DNA from: Mycobacterium terramassiliense
GTDB lineage: Bacteria; Actinomycetota; Actinomycetes; Mycobacteriales; Mycobacteriaceae
Direction: 5' to 3'
DNA length: 64,000 nt
NCBI RefSeq assembly: GCF_900157385.1
Contig: NZ_LT717701.1
Coordinates: 1,771,772-1,835,771, forward strand
The translations under genes were made by a program, and so were the position numbers. The notes below the pieces were generated by a model, which did no database searches, was not told the DNA's origin, and saw only the letters and a list, made by a program, of their open reading frames with translations. Below, in pieces: positions 18,041 through 25,997 of this stretch; position 1 is the stretch's first letter; each line of letters starts with the position of its first letter.

Positions 18041-19824
18041 TGAATTTCTTGGTATTGCCGCCGGAGATCAATTCGGCGCGGATGTATCTGGGTGCGGGGC
18101 CGGGTCCGATACTGGAGGCGGCCGCGGCCTGGGAGGGGCTGGCCGGCGAGCTGGGTTCGGCGGCGCGCTCCTTCGGGTCGGTGACGTCGGGGCTGGCCGG
18201 GGCGGCCTGGCAGGGTCCCGCGGCGGCGGCGATGGCGGGCGCGGCGGCGCCGTACGTGGGGTGGCTGTCGGCCGCCGCGGCGCAGGCGCAGGGCGCGGCC
18301 GGCCAGGCGCGGGCGGCGGCGTCGGCGTTTGAGGCCGCGGTGTCGGCGACGGTGCATCCGGGGGCGGTGGCGGCCAATCGCAACCGGCTCGTGTCGCTGG
18401 TGCGGTCAAACCTGTTCGGGTTCAACGCCCCCTCGATCGCGGCGGCCGAGGCGCAGTACGAGCAGATGTGGGCCGCCGACGTGTCGGCGATGGTGGGGTA
18501 TCACGGGGGGGCGTCGGCCGTGGCCGCGCAGTTGACGCCGATGCAGCAGGCGCTCGCCAGCCTGCCCGGCCCGCTCGGTCCGGTGCAGGCTGCCCAGGCG
18601 GCCCTGGTCAACCTCGGCGGGGGAAACGCGGGCGGCGGCAACGTGGGCGGCGGCAACCGCGGCAACCAAAACCTGGGCAGCGGCAACAACGGCAGCCAGA
18701 ACGTCGGCAGCGGCAACATCGGCAGCACCAACGTCGGCAATGGCAACAACGGCATCAGCAACATCGGCAGCGGCAACCGGGGCAACCAAAACCTGGGCGC
18801 CGGAAACGCGGGCAACAACAACACCGGCTTCGGAAACGCCGGCCTCGGGAACGTCGGCAGCGGAAACCTCGGCAACACCAACGTCGGCAGCGGAAATCTG
18901 GGCAGCGGCAACATCGGCAGCGGGAACCGCGGCGACTCCAACATGGGCATCGGGAACCGCGGCAGCAACAACGTCGGCATCGCCAACACCGGCAGCCACA
19001 ACTTCGGCCTCGGCAACACGGGCAACAACGACATCGGCTTCGGGCTCACCGGCGACAACCAGATCGGTTTCGGCGGGCTGAACTCGGGCACCGGGAACAT
19101 CGGCTTCGGCAACTCGGGCACCGGCAACGTCGGCTTCTTCAACTCCGGCACCGGCAACGTCGGCCTCTTCAACTCCGGCAATCACAGCTTCGGTCTCGAG
19201 AACTCGGGCAGCTTCAACACCGGGTTCACCAATTCGGGCCAGGGCAACACCGGCTTTTTGAACAGCGGCTTCAGCAACTTCGGTGCCGGCAACGGCGGGT
19301 CGAACAACATGGGGATGTTGAACGGCGGTTCGCAGAACTTCGGAATGGGCAACTCCGGCTTCCAGAACACCGGCAGCGGCAACGCGGGCTCGCTCAACAC
19401 CGGGGACTTCAACGCGGGCGACATCAACACGGGGTGGGGCAACGCGGGTTCCAGCAACACGGGCGGCTTCGACTCCGGCAACCTGAACACCGGTTTCGGC
19501 AGCGCGATCACCCCGGTCGGCGTCAAGAACTCGGGATTCGGCACCACCGGCCTCGATTCGTCGGGCTTCTTCAACTCCGGCGGCGACACCTCCGGGTTCC
19601 AGAACACCGGCCTTGCCTTCGAGTCGGGCTTCGGTAACTCCGGCAACGGCAACAACGTCGGGATCAACAACGCGGGCAGTTTCCTGGCCGGCATCGGCAA
19701 CACGGGCTTCGACAACATCGGCATCGGCAACTCGAACGTCTTCAACTCGGGCATCGGCAACTCCGGCAACGACGATTCGGGGTTCTTCAACAAGCGCGAC
19801 GCGCAGTCGGGCTTCTTCCAATAG
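18040..19824 (+). CDS. PPE family protein, MPTR subclass
   Basis: 594 aa. Residues 1-175 are the PPE domain (NFLVLPPEINSARMY opening; WxG turn in AWQGPAAAAMAG). After a short linker the protein is an array of NxGxGNxG pentapeptide-type repeats (NVGSGN, NTGFGN, NSGTGN) to the end, the MPTR subclass. Such repeats predict a long right-handed beta-solenoid exposed after ESX-dependent export. It is followed after 8 bp by a second PPE gene, so both are likely in one transcript with the esx pair. Confidence 0.92.
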   Translation: MNFLVLPPEINSARMYLGAGPGPILEAAAAWEGLAGELGSAARSFGSVTSGLAGAAWQGPAAAAMAGAAAPYVGWLSAAAAQAQGAAGQARAAASAFEAAVSATVHPGAVAANRNRLVSLVRSNLFGFNAPSIAAAEAQYEQMWAADVSAMVGYHGGASAVAAQLTPMQQALASLPGPLGPVQAAQAALVNLGGGNAGGGNVGGGNRGNQNLGSGNNGSQNVGSGNIGSTNVGNGNNGISNIGSGNRGNQNLGAGNAGNNNTGFGNAGLGNVGSGNLGNTNVGSGNLGSGNIGSGNRGDSNMGIGNRGSNNVGIANTGSHNFGLGNTGNNDIGFGLTGDNQIGFGGLNSGTGNIGFGNSGTGNVGFFNSGTGNVGLFNSGNHSFGLENSGSFNTGFTNSGQGNTGFLNSGFSNFGAGNGGSNNMGMLNGGSQNFGMGNSGFQNTGSGNAGSLNTGDFNAGDINTGWGNAGSSNTGGFDSGNLNTGFGSAITPVGVKNSGFGTTGLDSSGFFNSGGDTSGFQNTGLAFESGFGNSGNGNNVGINNAGSFLAGIGNTGFDNIGIGNSNVFNSGIGNSGNDDSGFFNKRDAQSGFFQ

Positions 19825-19832
19825 GGACTGTG

Positions 19833-20951
19833 ATGTCAGACTTTTCGTCGCTCCCGCCGGAGACCAACTCTGCGCGGATGTACGCCGGTGCCGGGGCCGG
19901 GCCGCTATTCACGGCGGCGACGGCCTGGGACGGGCTGGCTGCCGACCTGCGGGCGTCGGCGTCGTCGTTCGACTCGGTGATCTCGGCTCTGATCGGCGGC
20001 CCGTGGTCGGGTCCGGCGTCGGCGGCGATGGCGGGCGCGGCGGCGCCGTACCTGGCGTGGCTGGCCGCGTCGGCGGCCCAGGCCGAGGCGGCGGCGGCCC
20101 AGGCGCGGGCGGCGGCCGCGGCGTTCGAGGCGGCGCAGACCTTGACCGTGCACCCGGCCGCCGTCGCGGCCAATCGCACGCAGCTGATGACGTTGGCGGC
20201 GACCAACTTTCTGGGCCAGAACACGCCGGCGATCGCGGTCACCGAATTCCACTACATGGAGATGTGGGCCCAGGACGTCGCCGCGATGGTCGGCTACCAC
20301 GCCGGGGCGGTGTCGGTGGCGGCGGCGCTGCCGCCGTTTGCGGCGCCGCCGATCAGCCTGGCGGGCGTGGCTGCTCCGCTGGCGCAGGGGGCCGCGGAGG
20401 CGGCCCCCGGGGTGGTGACCGCCTTGCAGTCGCTGCTTTCCGGGGCGCCGCTGCAATCACTGTCGTCGGTGGCCCAAGTCGCGACCCTCCCGATCAGCAT
20501 GCTGATGTCCCCGATCCTGTCGTTGGCGCAGGGCGCCAACGCCGGCACCGCCGGACTGGCCAATGCCACGGCGGTCGGGGCCGACGTCGGAAAGTTTGTC
20601 GGCAGCACCGCCCCGGAAATGAAGCCGTTCGGCGGAGCGGCGGGCCCGGGGCCGGCCGTGTCGGCGGGCCTGGGCAATGCCCGGTTGGTGGGCTCGCTGT
20701 CGGTGCCCCCGACGTGGCAGGGATCAACCCCGGCCGGCATGGTCAGTGCGGCCATGTCCGGGCTGGGTGGCGAAATGCCCGGCGCCGCAGCGGGAGTCGG
20801 CGCCGGCGCGGGCGGCATGCCGATGATGCCGATGCCGATGGGCGGTACGGGCGGCGCCGGAATGCCCGGTGGGATGTCGGGCCGCGGCGGGGCGAGCCCG
20901 CACGTACTGCAGTCACGGCCCAGCGTGGTGCCGCGCGTCGGGGTCGGATAG
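19833..20951 (+). CDS. PPE family protein, SVP subclass (PPE18-like)
   Basis: 372 aa. PPE domain 1-175 (SDFSSLPPETNSARMY; GPWSGPASAAMAG as WxG turn), then a hydrophobic central part and the SVP-subclass signature LVGSLSVPPTWQG near residue 290. A Gly/Met-rich tail follows (MPMMPMPMGGTGGAG). ATG 19833 is chosen over the GTG one codon earlier. It precedes an EsxK/EsxL-type pair, the same order as PPE18-esxK-esxL in M. tuberculosis, so these proteins are probably secreted together by ESX-5. Confidence 0.92.
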   Translation: MSDFSSLPPETNSARMYAGAGAGPLFTAATAWDGLAADLRASASSFDSVISALIGGPWSGPASAAMAGAAAPYLAWLAASAAQAEAAAAQARAAAAAFEAAQTLTVHPAAVAANRTQLMTLAATNFLGQNTPAIAVTEFHYMEMWAQDVAAMVGYHAGAVSVAAALPPFAAPPISLAGVAAPLAQGAAEAAPGVVTALQSLLSGAPLQSLSSVAQVATLPISMLMSPILSLAQGANAGTAGLANATAVGADVGKFVGSTAPEMKPFGGAAGPGPAVSAGLGNARLVGSLSVPPTWQGSTPAGMVSAAMSGLGGEMPGAAAGVGAGAGGMPMMPMPMGGTGGAGMPGGMSGRGGASPHVLQSRPSVVPRVGVG

Positions 20952-21047
20952 GGCGGGGGTGGGCAGTCGGGCTTTTCGGACTCGCCGCCGGCTGTCATGC
21001 GGCGGCACGTGATTGGACAGTAATTCACTTGTTGAAAGGAGACCGTG

Positions 21048-21344
21048 ATGACTACGCGGTTCATGACCGACCCGGACGCGATGCGGGCGATGGCGGGCCG
21101 GTTCGAGGTGCACGCGCAGACGGTTGAGGACGAGGCGCGCCGGATGTGGGCGTCGTCGCAGCACATTTCGGGCGCGGGATGGAGCGGCGCGGCCCAGGCG
21201 ACGTCGTACGACACGATGGGGCAGATGAATCAGGCGTTCCGCAACATCGTGGGCATGTTGCACGGCGTTCGCGACGGGCTGGTTCGGGACGCCGGCAACT
21301 ACGAGCAGCAAGAGCAGGCTTCGCGGCAGGTTCTGGGCAGTTAG
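21048..21344 (+). CDS. WXG100 protein, EsxJ/K/M/P/W subfamily
   Basis: 98 aa, the standard length. It opens TTRFMTDPDAMRAMAGRF, has the WxG turn (GWSGAAQA) and ends QEQASRQVLGS, characteristic of the group with EsxJ, EsxK, EsxM, EsxP and EsxW. AGGAG (21037-21041) supports ATG 21048 over the adjacent GTG. It should form a helical-hairpin heterodimer with the next gene product and be exported by a type VII system. Confidence 0.95.
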   Translation: MTTRFMTDPDAMRAMAGRFEVHAQTVEDEARRMWASSQHISGAGWSGAAQATSYDTMGQMNQAFRNIVGMLHGVRDGLVRDAGNYEQQEQASRQVLGS

Positions 21345-21355
21345 GAGATTTCGCG

Positions 21356-21640
21356 ATGACGATCAATTATCAGTTCGGTGACGTCGACGCTCATGGCGCG
21401 CTGATCCGGGGCCAGGCGGCGTCACTGGAAGCCGAGCATCAGGCCATCGTGCGGGATGTGTTGGCGGCAGCGGATTTCTGGGGAGGCGCCGGCTCGGTGG
21501 CCTGCCAGGAATTCATCACGCAGCTGGGCCGCAACTTTCAGGCGATCTACGAGCAGGCCAACGCGCACGGTGCCAAGGTGCAGTCCGCGGGTAGCAACAT
21601 GGCCACCACCGATTCGGCGGTGGGCTCTGGCTGGGCCTGA
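21356..21640 (+). CDS. WXG100 protein, EsxI/L/N/O/V subfamily
   Basis: 94 aa, exactly the length of EsxN/EsxL. It opens TINYQFGDVDAHGALIRG, carries the turn DFWGGAGS, and ends with GSGWA. AGGAG 8 bp before the ATG; 11 bp after its partner. The close similarity of these Esx paralogues means the copy cannot be assigned to a single esx name without orthology analysis. Confidence 0.95.
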   Translation: MTINYQFGDVDAHGALIRGQAASLEAEHQAIVRDVLAAADFWGGAGSVACQEFITQLGRNFQAIYEQANAHGAKVQSAGSNMATTDSAVGSGWA

Positions 21641-21644
21641 CCGG

Positions 21645-22490
21645 ATGCTGCGGCGCAGGGGATTTGGCGATCCGCTCCTCGACGGGCCGCCTATCCTTGC
21701 GCGATGGTATAGCGCCGCGTGTTATGCGTTGTCTCGCTCGGCCTTGCTCTACGGGATCGGCTTCACCGGAAACGTCGTGGTTCCGCGGAGTATTGACCAT
21801 GGTCTGGCGGCACCGCCTGACAACGCGATCCTGATCGATCTGCTGCTGCTTGGCCTGTTTGCGGTTCAGTACCACTTCACGGCGCGGCGGATCGAACACG
21901 GCACCGATGCGCTGTTCGGGAGCCTCGCGCTGTTCCTGCTCTATTGGCAATGGCGCACGCTGCCGACCGTGATCTGGGATGTGCCAGCACCGGCCCGGCC
22001 GGGTCCGCACGTCCTTTTCTGGCTGGGGTGGGCGGTCGTCGTGCTCGGAGCGAACGGCATCCGGCGCCGCGACTGTTTCGAGCTGCGGATCAGGTATTTC
22101 ATGTGGCGTGAAAGTCCTTCCGGAAGACGGGGATTCGGTTCCCAGCTGCTGTTCTGGCCGGCCCGGCACCCGACCGTGTCGGGGTTGGTCGTCGCGTTGT
22201 GGGCGACGCCGGTGATGACGTCCGGGCACCTGCTCTTCGCGGTCGCCGCGACCGGATTCATCGTGGCGGTCGTCAGGGGGGCAGAACACGGCTCGCGGCG
22301 ACGGTCGGCGCTCGCCGCCGCGGTCATCACCGAGCTGTCCGGCACCGTGTTTCCGGCGCTGCGGCAGGCGACGGTCTTCCCGGGATCCCCTAGACCGGGG
22401 TCGCCGCCGCCGCGGCGGTGTCGGCCGTCATCACTTCGGCCGCCGCCCGCTCGCCGGAGCGGATCGCGCCGTCTACCCACCCGCACATGA
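21645..22490 (+). pseudogene. Decayed MddA/NnrU-like membrane methyltransferase
   Basis: From ATG 21645, about 220 residues resemble methanethiol S-methyltransferase (MddA/NnrU family): LLYGIGFTGNVVVPRSID, then a membrane segment, FWQWR-like LYWQWRTLPTVIWDV, and ALWATPVMTSGHLLFAVAAT. Differences suggest decay: the QHSxMAR motif is QYHFTARR, the region after it is shortened, and no stop is found where the family ends. The frame therefore runs about 100 bp into the amine-oxidase gene on the other strand. There is also no ribosome-binding site. It could still give a truncated membrane protein. Confidence 0.55.
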
Positions 22491-23766
22491 TCGCCGAGCT
22501 CTCCGTGCCGGCCCAGTGGACGCGACCGCAGGGCTCGCGCAGGGTGTAGCCGAATTCGGTCAGCACGCCGGTCGGGGCGTGGCTGATCATGCCGCCCCCG
22601 GAATAGCGCTCGGTCGTCCAGTTCTGCTCGTGGAATTCCAGCGGCGAGTTGGCCCTGTCGCCGAACCGATCGACGAGCTCGCCGATGACCGCGGCTTTCC
22701 GGTCGGCCTCGTCCATTCTTGTCAGCCGCCGTGCGGCCGGCCCCTCGGTGATCACGCACATGATCCCGGGGTCCGCGGTGTTCGTGCACGCGTCGATGGT
22801 GAGCGTCGCCGGCGACCCCGGCGCGGCCGACTGGCCGCACAATCCGTCCGCGCGCCAAAACGGCTCGTCGTAGATGATCGAGATCTTGATGACCGAGCCA
22901 CCTGGCATGCGCTGGTGCAGAAGCGCCCGATCGACGGGCAAAAGCGGCTCGTAGACAATCGAACTGGCGATCGCGACCGGGATCGCCACAATGGCGCGCC
23001 GTGCCCGCACCGTCAAACCGTCCGCGGTGACGGTCACGCCGTCGGCGTCCTGGGTGATCTGGCGGACCGGGCGTGAAAGGTGCAGCGCGTCACCAAGTTC
23101 GGCGACGATCGATCGATAGATGGCGCCCATCCCCCCGACGGGTCGGGCGTCCTGGGCGCCGCCCTTGCCGGAGATGACGAAGGTAGGCCCGCCGCCCGAT
23201 CCCATCTGCAGCAGCGCCCACAGCAGCGACGTCTCCGACCCGGCCGAGGTGTACACGCCGGACAGGGCCATGTCCAGCATCTCGCGGGCGGCCTTGGACA
23301 TGGTGTTCTTTTCGATCCATTCCCCGAGGCTGATGCGGTCCCACTCGGCGGCGTGCTTTGCCTCCCACGGCGCTTCGCGCGGAATCGATTTGCACATCTT
23401 CTCGATCGACATCAAGCCGATACCCAGGTTGGTCACCGCCCACGGGCTCATCGACCAGGGAATGGTGCCGCCGTAGCGGTGCTTCTTGCCGTCGACGATC
23501 ATGATCGCGTCGCCGTCGTTGTGCTGCTTGTATTCCGGAACGCCGAACTCGTTCATCAGCGCGTAGATGCGATCCTGACCCGGACCGATCCAGGCGCCGC
23601 CGCGGTCGATCCAGGTGCCGTCGTCGCGAGTGACGGTGAATGTGCGACCGCCGACCCGGTCGCGCGCCTCCAGCAAGGCCACCGAGCGCCCGGCCTGCTT
23701 CAACCGCAGGGCGGCCGTCAAACCCGCGAACCCGGCCCCGACCACGCAGTAATCGACATCTGACAC
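22390..23766 (-). CDS. Flavin monoamine oxidase family protein
   Basis: 458 aa. The N-terminal FAD motif GAGFAGL is at 10-16, followed by an LLEARDRVGGRT arm and a C-terminal FAD-binding segment VHWAGTESS; a Lys in SVIKISI fits the conserved amine-oxidase lysine. These enzymes oxidise amines (or related substrates) to imines with release of H2O2. M. tuberculosis has a paralogue, aofH, of similar length. No signal peptide, so cytosolic. The upstream gap to the diguanylate cyclase (23767-23957) shows nothing notable. Confidence 0.87.
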   Translation of the reverse strand: MSDVDYCVVGAGFAGLTAALRLKQAGRSVALLEARDRVGGRTFTVTRDDGTWIDRGGAWIGPGQDRIYALMNEFGVPEYKQHNDGDAIMIVDGKKHRYGGTIPWSMSPWAVTNLGIGLMSIEKMCKSIPREAPWEAKHAAEWDRISLGEWIEKNTMSKAAREMLDMALSGVYTSAGSETSLLWALLQMGSGGGPTFVISGKGGAQDARPVGGMGAIYRSIVAELGDALHLSRPVRQITQDADGVTVTADGLTVRARRAIVAIPVAIASSIVYEPLLPVDRALLHQRMPGGSVIKISIIYDEPFWRADGLCGQSAAPGSPATLTIDACTNTADPGIMCVITEGPAARRLTRMDEADRKAAVIGELVDRFGDRANSPLEFHEQNWTTERYSGGGMISHAPTGVLTEFGYTLREPCGRVHWAGTESSAIMCGWVDGAIRSGERAAAEVMTADTAAAAATPV

Positions 23767-23957
23767 GACTGGCTCCTCACGTGGAGTTCGCGGCCCGCCC
23801 CAAGCAGCAAACTACACCGATCGCCCGACCGGCAGTACCGTGTTCACCCGGATTTCTCGGGCGATTCAAATGGATCGACGCGGCCGCTGTCCGGTCGAAG
23901 CCGATGGCCCGCGCCGTTAGAGCGGCAAAACCCTTGTCGCGCTTTGTCGTTGGCGGG

Positions 23958-25019
23958 TCACAGGTGGTGGGCCTGATTGCCGCCGCGGCGCTTGGCGGTG
24001 TACATCGCGCTGTCTGCGACGTCGATGAGCTTTTCGATGAGCCCGGGGACGTCGGAGATGCCCATCGGGGGCAGCTCGGCGGTGGCCGTACCGATGCTGG
24101 CAGTCAGTCCCTGAGGAAGCGCGGCGATGGCCGCGCCCAATTGCTCCGAGACGTGCTCGGCGTTCGGCGAGGAGCCGGTCGCGGCGATGAGAAACTCCTC
24201 GCCGCCGGCGCGGCATAGCAGCGCTGTCGGTGCCACCTGTTGCCGCAGCGCGTCGGCGACGGCGATCAGCGCGCGGTCGCCCGCCGCATGGCCGAAGGTG
24301 TCGTTGATCCGTTTGAACGCGTCGAGATCGATCATGATCATCGTCAGATGGGTGTCGTCGTCGCGCTGATCGCCGAGTCTCCGGGTGAGCGCGGCGATGA
24401 ATCCGCGGCGGTTGAACAACCCCGTCAGCGCGTCTTCGTCGGCGCGCTCCGCGTAGGTCCCCATGGCGCGCGACATCCCCCGCATCGCCAGCGGGAAGGC
24501 CAGGTTGAGCGTGGCGATCACCCAGAACGCGGCGAGCCCGGTTCCGATGTCGGACTCGCGAGCCACGTGCACCCCGGTCGCGACGGAAACGGTGGCCGCC
24601 AGGGCGGCGCTGAAGACCAGAAACTTGTTGCTGTGGAAGAGCGCGACATAGCCGCTGTTGGTGGCCATAGCGCAGCAACCGACGGCCGCCAGCGCGGCGG
24701 TCGGCTGGGTCAGGCTCCACGCCGCAATGCAGGTGCCGGCGACAACCCCGAAAATTTCCGATTGGACCCGGGTCGGCCACCGCGTCAGCCAGAAGAAGCT
24801 GACCGCGACGACGAAGACCGCGGCCGCCGCGTCGATCAGCACCACCTCGGCGGTTGGCCGATGGGTGCTGAGCATGGTGGTCACCGGGACGAGCGCCGAT
24901 ATCGAGGAGATGACAGCGAGGCTCCACTGTGTCGCGCGCAGCAGCCCGCGCTCGCGCAAGACGGCGGTGATCCAGTCGAACTGATCGGGCTGACCCACCC
25001 ACGACGCGAATCGGGACAC
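23958..25019 (-). CDS. Membrane diguanylate cyclase (GGDEF)
   Basis: 353 aa. About five or six hydrophobic segments fill residues 30-185, followed by a GGDEF domain: DALTGLFNRRGF at 196-207, MIDLDAFKRINDTFGH with the metal Asp, and an active GGEEF signature at 272-276. It should make c-di-GMP from GTP. The inhibitory RxxD site five residues before GGEEF is absent, so no classical product inhibition. GTG 25019 is chosen because the AAGGAGG ribosome-binding site lies 8 bp before it and overlaps the earlier GTG. The N-terminal membrane part is the likely sensor. Confidence 0.88.
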   Translation of the reverse strand: MSRFASWVGQPDQFDWITAVLRERGLLRATQWSLAVISSISALVPVTTMLSTHRPTAEVVLIDAAAAVFVVAVSFFWLTRWPTRVQSEIFGVVAGTCIAAWSLTQPTAALAAVGCCAMATNSGYVALFHSNKFLVFSAALAATVSVATGVHVARESDIGTGLAAFWVIATLNLAFPLAMRGMSRAMGTYAERADEDALTGLFNRRGFIAALTRRLGDQRDDDTHLTMIMIDLDAFKRINDTFGHAAGDRALIAVADALRQQVAPTALLCRAGGEEFLIAATGSSPNAEHVSEQLGAAIAALPQGLTASIGTATAELPPMGISDVPGLIEKLIDVADSAMYTAKRRGGNQAHHL

Positions 25020-25180
25020 GCTGAGCACCTCCTTCCAGGAGATAGCTCAGCACCAAACGGCGATCGGCGAAGCAAATGTGCCAAATCGGCGAAGCCCTCA
25101 GGGTCGCGAGTCGACCCGTCACCGGCTTGCCTGCCCGCCTAGACCGGGAAGGTCGCCGGCTAGTCCGAGGCGGCGGCGAC

Positions 25181-25208
25181 GGTGGCCGACCTGATCATCG
25201 ACAACGCC
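25181..25208 (+). pseudogene. Relic of a prpD-like 5' region
   Basis: This stretch translates as TVADLIIDNA and matches the intact prpD segment at 26121-26150 (MVANRIIDNA) at nearly every base. Nothing else of the gene is preserved around it. It appears to be a remnant of a second MmgE/PrpD-type gene or of a rearrangement about 0.9 kb upstream of prpD. The rest of 25020-25329 holds no gene that I can support. Confidence 0.35.
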
Positions 25209-25329
25209 CTTCGGCGCCGCGGCCGTGCGATGAAGGCGAATTCGCTCACGATGTCGTGATGCTTCGATCGGGGCTACTGAACCAAGCGATTCTTGGATAG
25301 CCCGCGAGTTCCGCGGCATTCCCTGCTCG

Positions 25330-25860
25330 TCACTCCGTCGGTGACGAGTTGAAGGTATTCATGAGTATGACTGCTGCGACAAACGCGATGATCAAAATCG
25401 CAACGAAAAGCACCACCACGGTGCTCAGCAGCTTCAGTAGCACACCGTAAATTCTGTTGTACAAGTTGAGTAGTTGACTCTGGACGCCGTTGAGCAAGTT
25501 GGCCGCTTGAGCCGGCAAGCCGCCGACAGCGCCGCCAATCGAGTCCGCAATCGCGCTGAACGGCTGCAACGAGGCGACATTGGTGGCCTCGGCGGCGGTA
25601 TACGCGTTCGCGCTCGCGGTCAGGTGCCGGACAAACTGATCGTGGAAAGCCGTCGCCTGCCCGGCCAGCGTCTGATAGTCCCGGGCGTACTGGGAGAACA
25701 GGTGGGCGACGCCGGTCGATACCTCGTCCCTGGCGGCGGACAGCACCGCCGAGGTCGGCGGTGCCGCCACCGCATGGGCCGCGTCGAGGCTCGAAACGAT
25801 CGTTGCCAAATCCGTTGCTGCCGAGGTCATTACCTCCGGCACCGCGACCACAGCCGACAT
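25330..25860 (-). CDS. PE family protein with C-terminal membrane helix
   Basis: 176 aa. Residues 1-95 are a PE domain (MSAVVAVPEVMTSAATDL; the YARDYQTLAG segment holds the usual helix). The C-terminal 75 residues lack PGRS repeats and instead contain an amphipathic stretch (LLNGVQSQLLNLYNRIYG). A strong transmembrane helix rich in Val/Ile/Leu follows (about 143-168), then a short NTFNSSPTE tail. AGGAGG 7 bp upstream fixes ATG 25860. A PE protein ending in a membrane anchor is unusual; it might be held in the inner membrane or the mycomembrane after ESX export. Confidence 0.85.
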   Translation of the reverse strand: MSAVVAVPEVMTSAATDLATIVSSLDAAHAVAAPPTSAVLSAARDEVSTGVAHLFSQYARDYQTLAGQATAFHDQFVRHLTASANAYTAAEATNVASLQPFSAIADSIGGAVGGLPAQAANLLNGVQSQLLNLYNRIYGVLLKLLSTVVVLFVAILIIAFVAAVILMNTFNSSPTE

Positions 25861-25965
25861 TTCTGTCCTCCTGCCCGGCCGTGGATTTGGCGCATTCGGC
25901 GACGACGGCTTAACCGTGCAACCGTGCGATCGGTCAGGCTTGCGTAGTCAGGTACTCCATTTTTT

Positions 25966-25981
25966 GTGGACACCTTTCCAC
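25966..25981. promoter_or_regulatory. Inverted repeat before prpD
   Basis: GTGGA, six bases, TCCAC, ending 16 bp before the prpD start. It lies in the promoter position. The TTTGCAAA-type motif associated with PrpR control in other mycobacteria is not seen here, so this repeat is the only visible control candidate. Confidence 0.3.
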
Positions 25982-25997
25982 CACATAATCGTTGGTG

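Noticed and set aside
18406..19821. Val/Ala-rich frame opposite PPE-MPTR
   Set aside because: Mirror of the NxGxG repeats, with no start signals.
25076..25300. 74-codon frame in the gap between the diguanylate cyclase and PE genes
   Set aside because: No ribosome-binding site or family features; composition is that of non-coding GC-rich DNA. Only the 28-bp prpD-like relic is worth noting.
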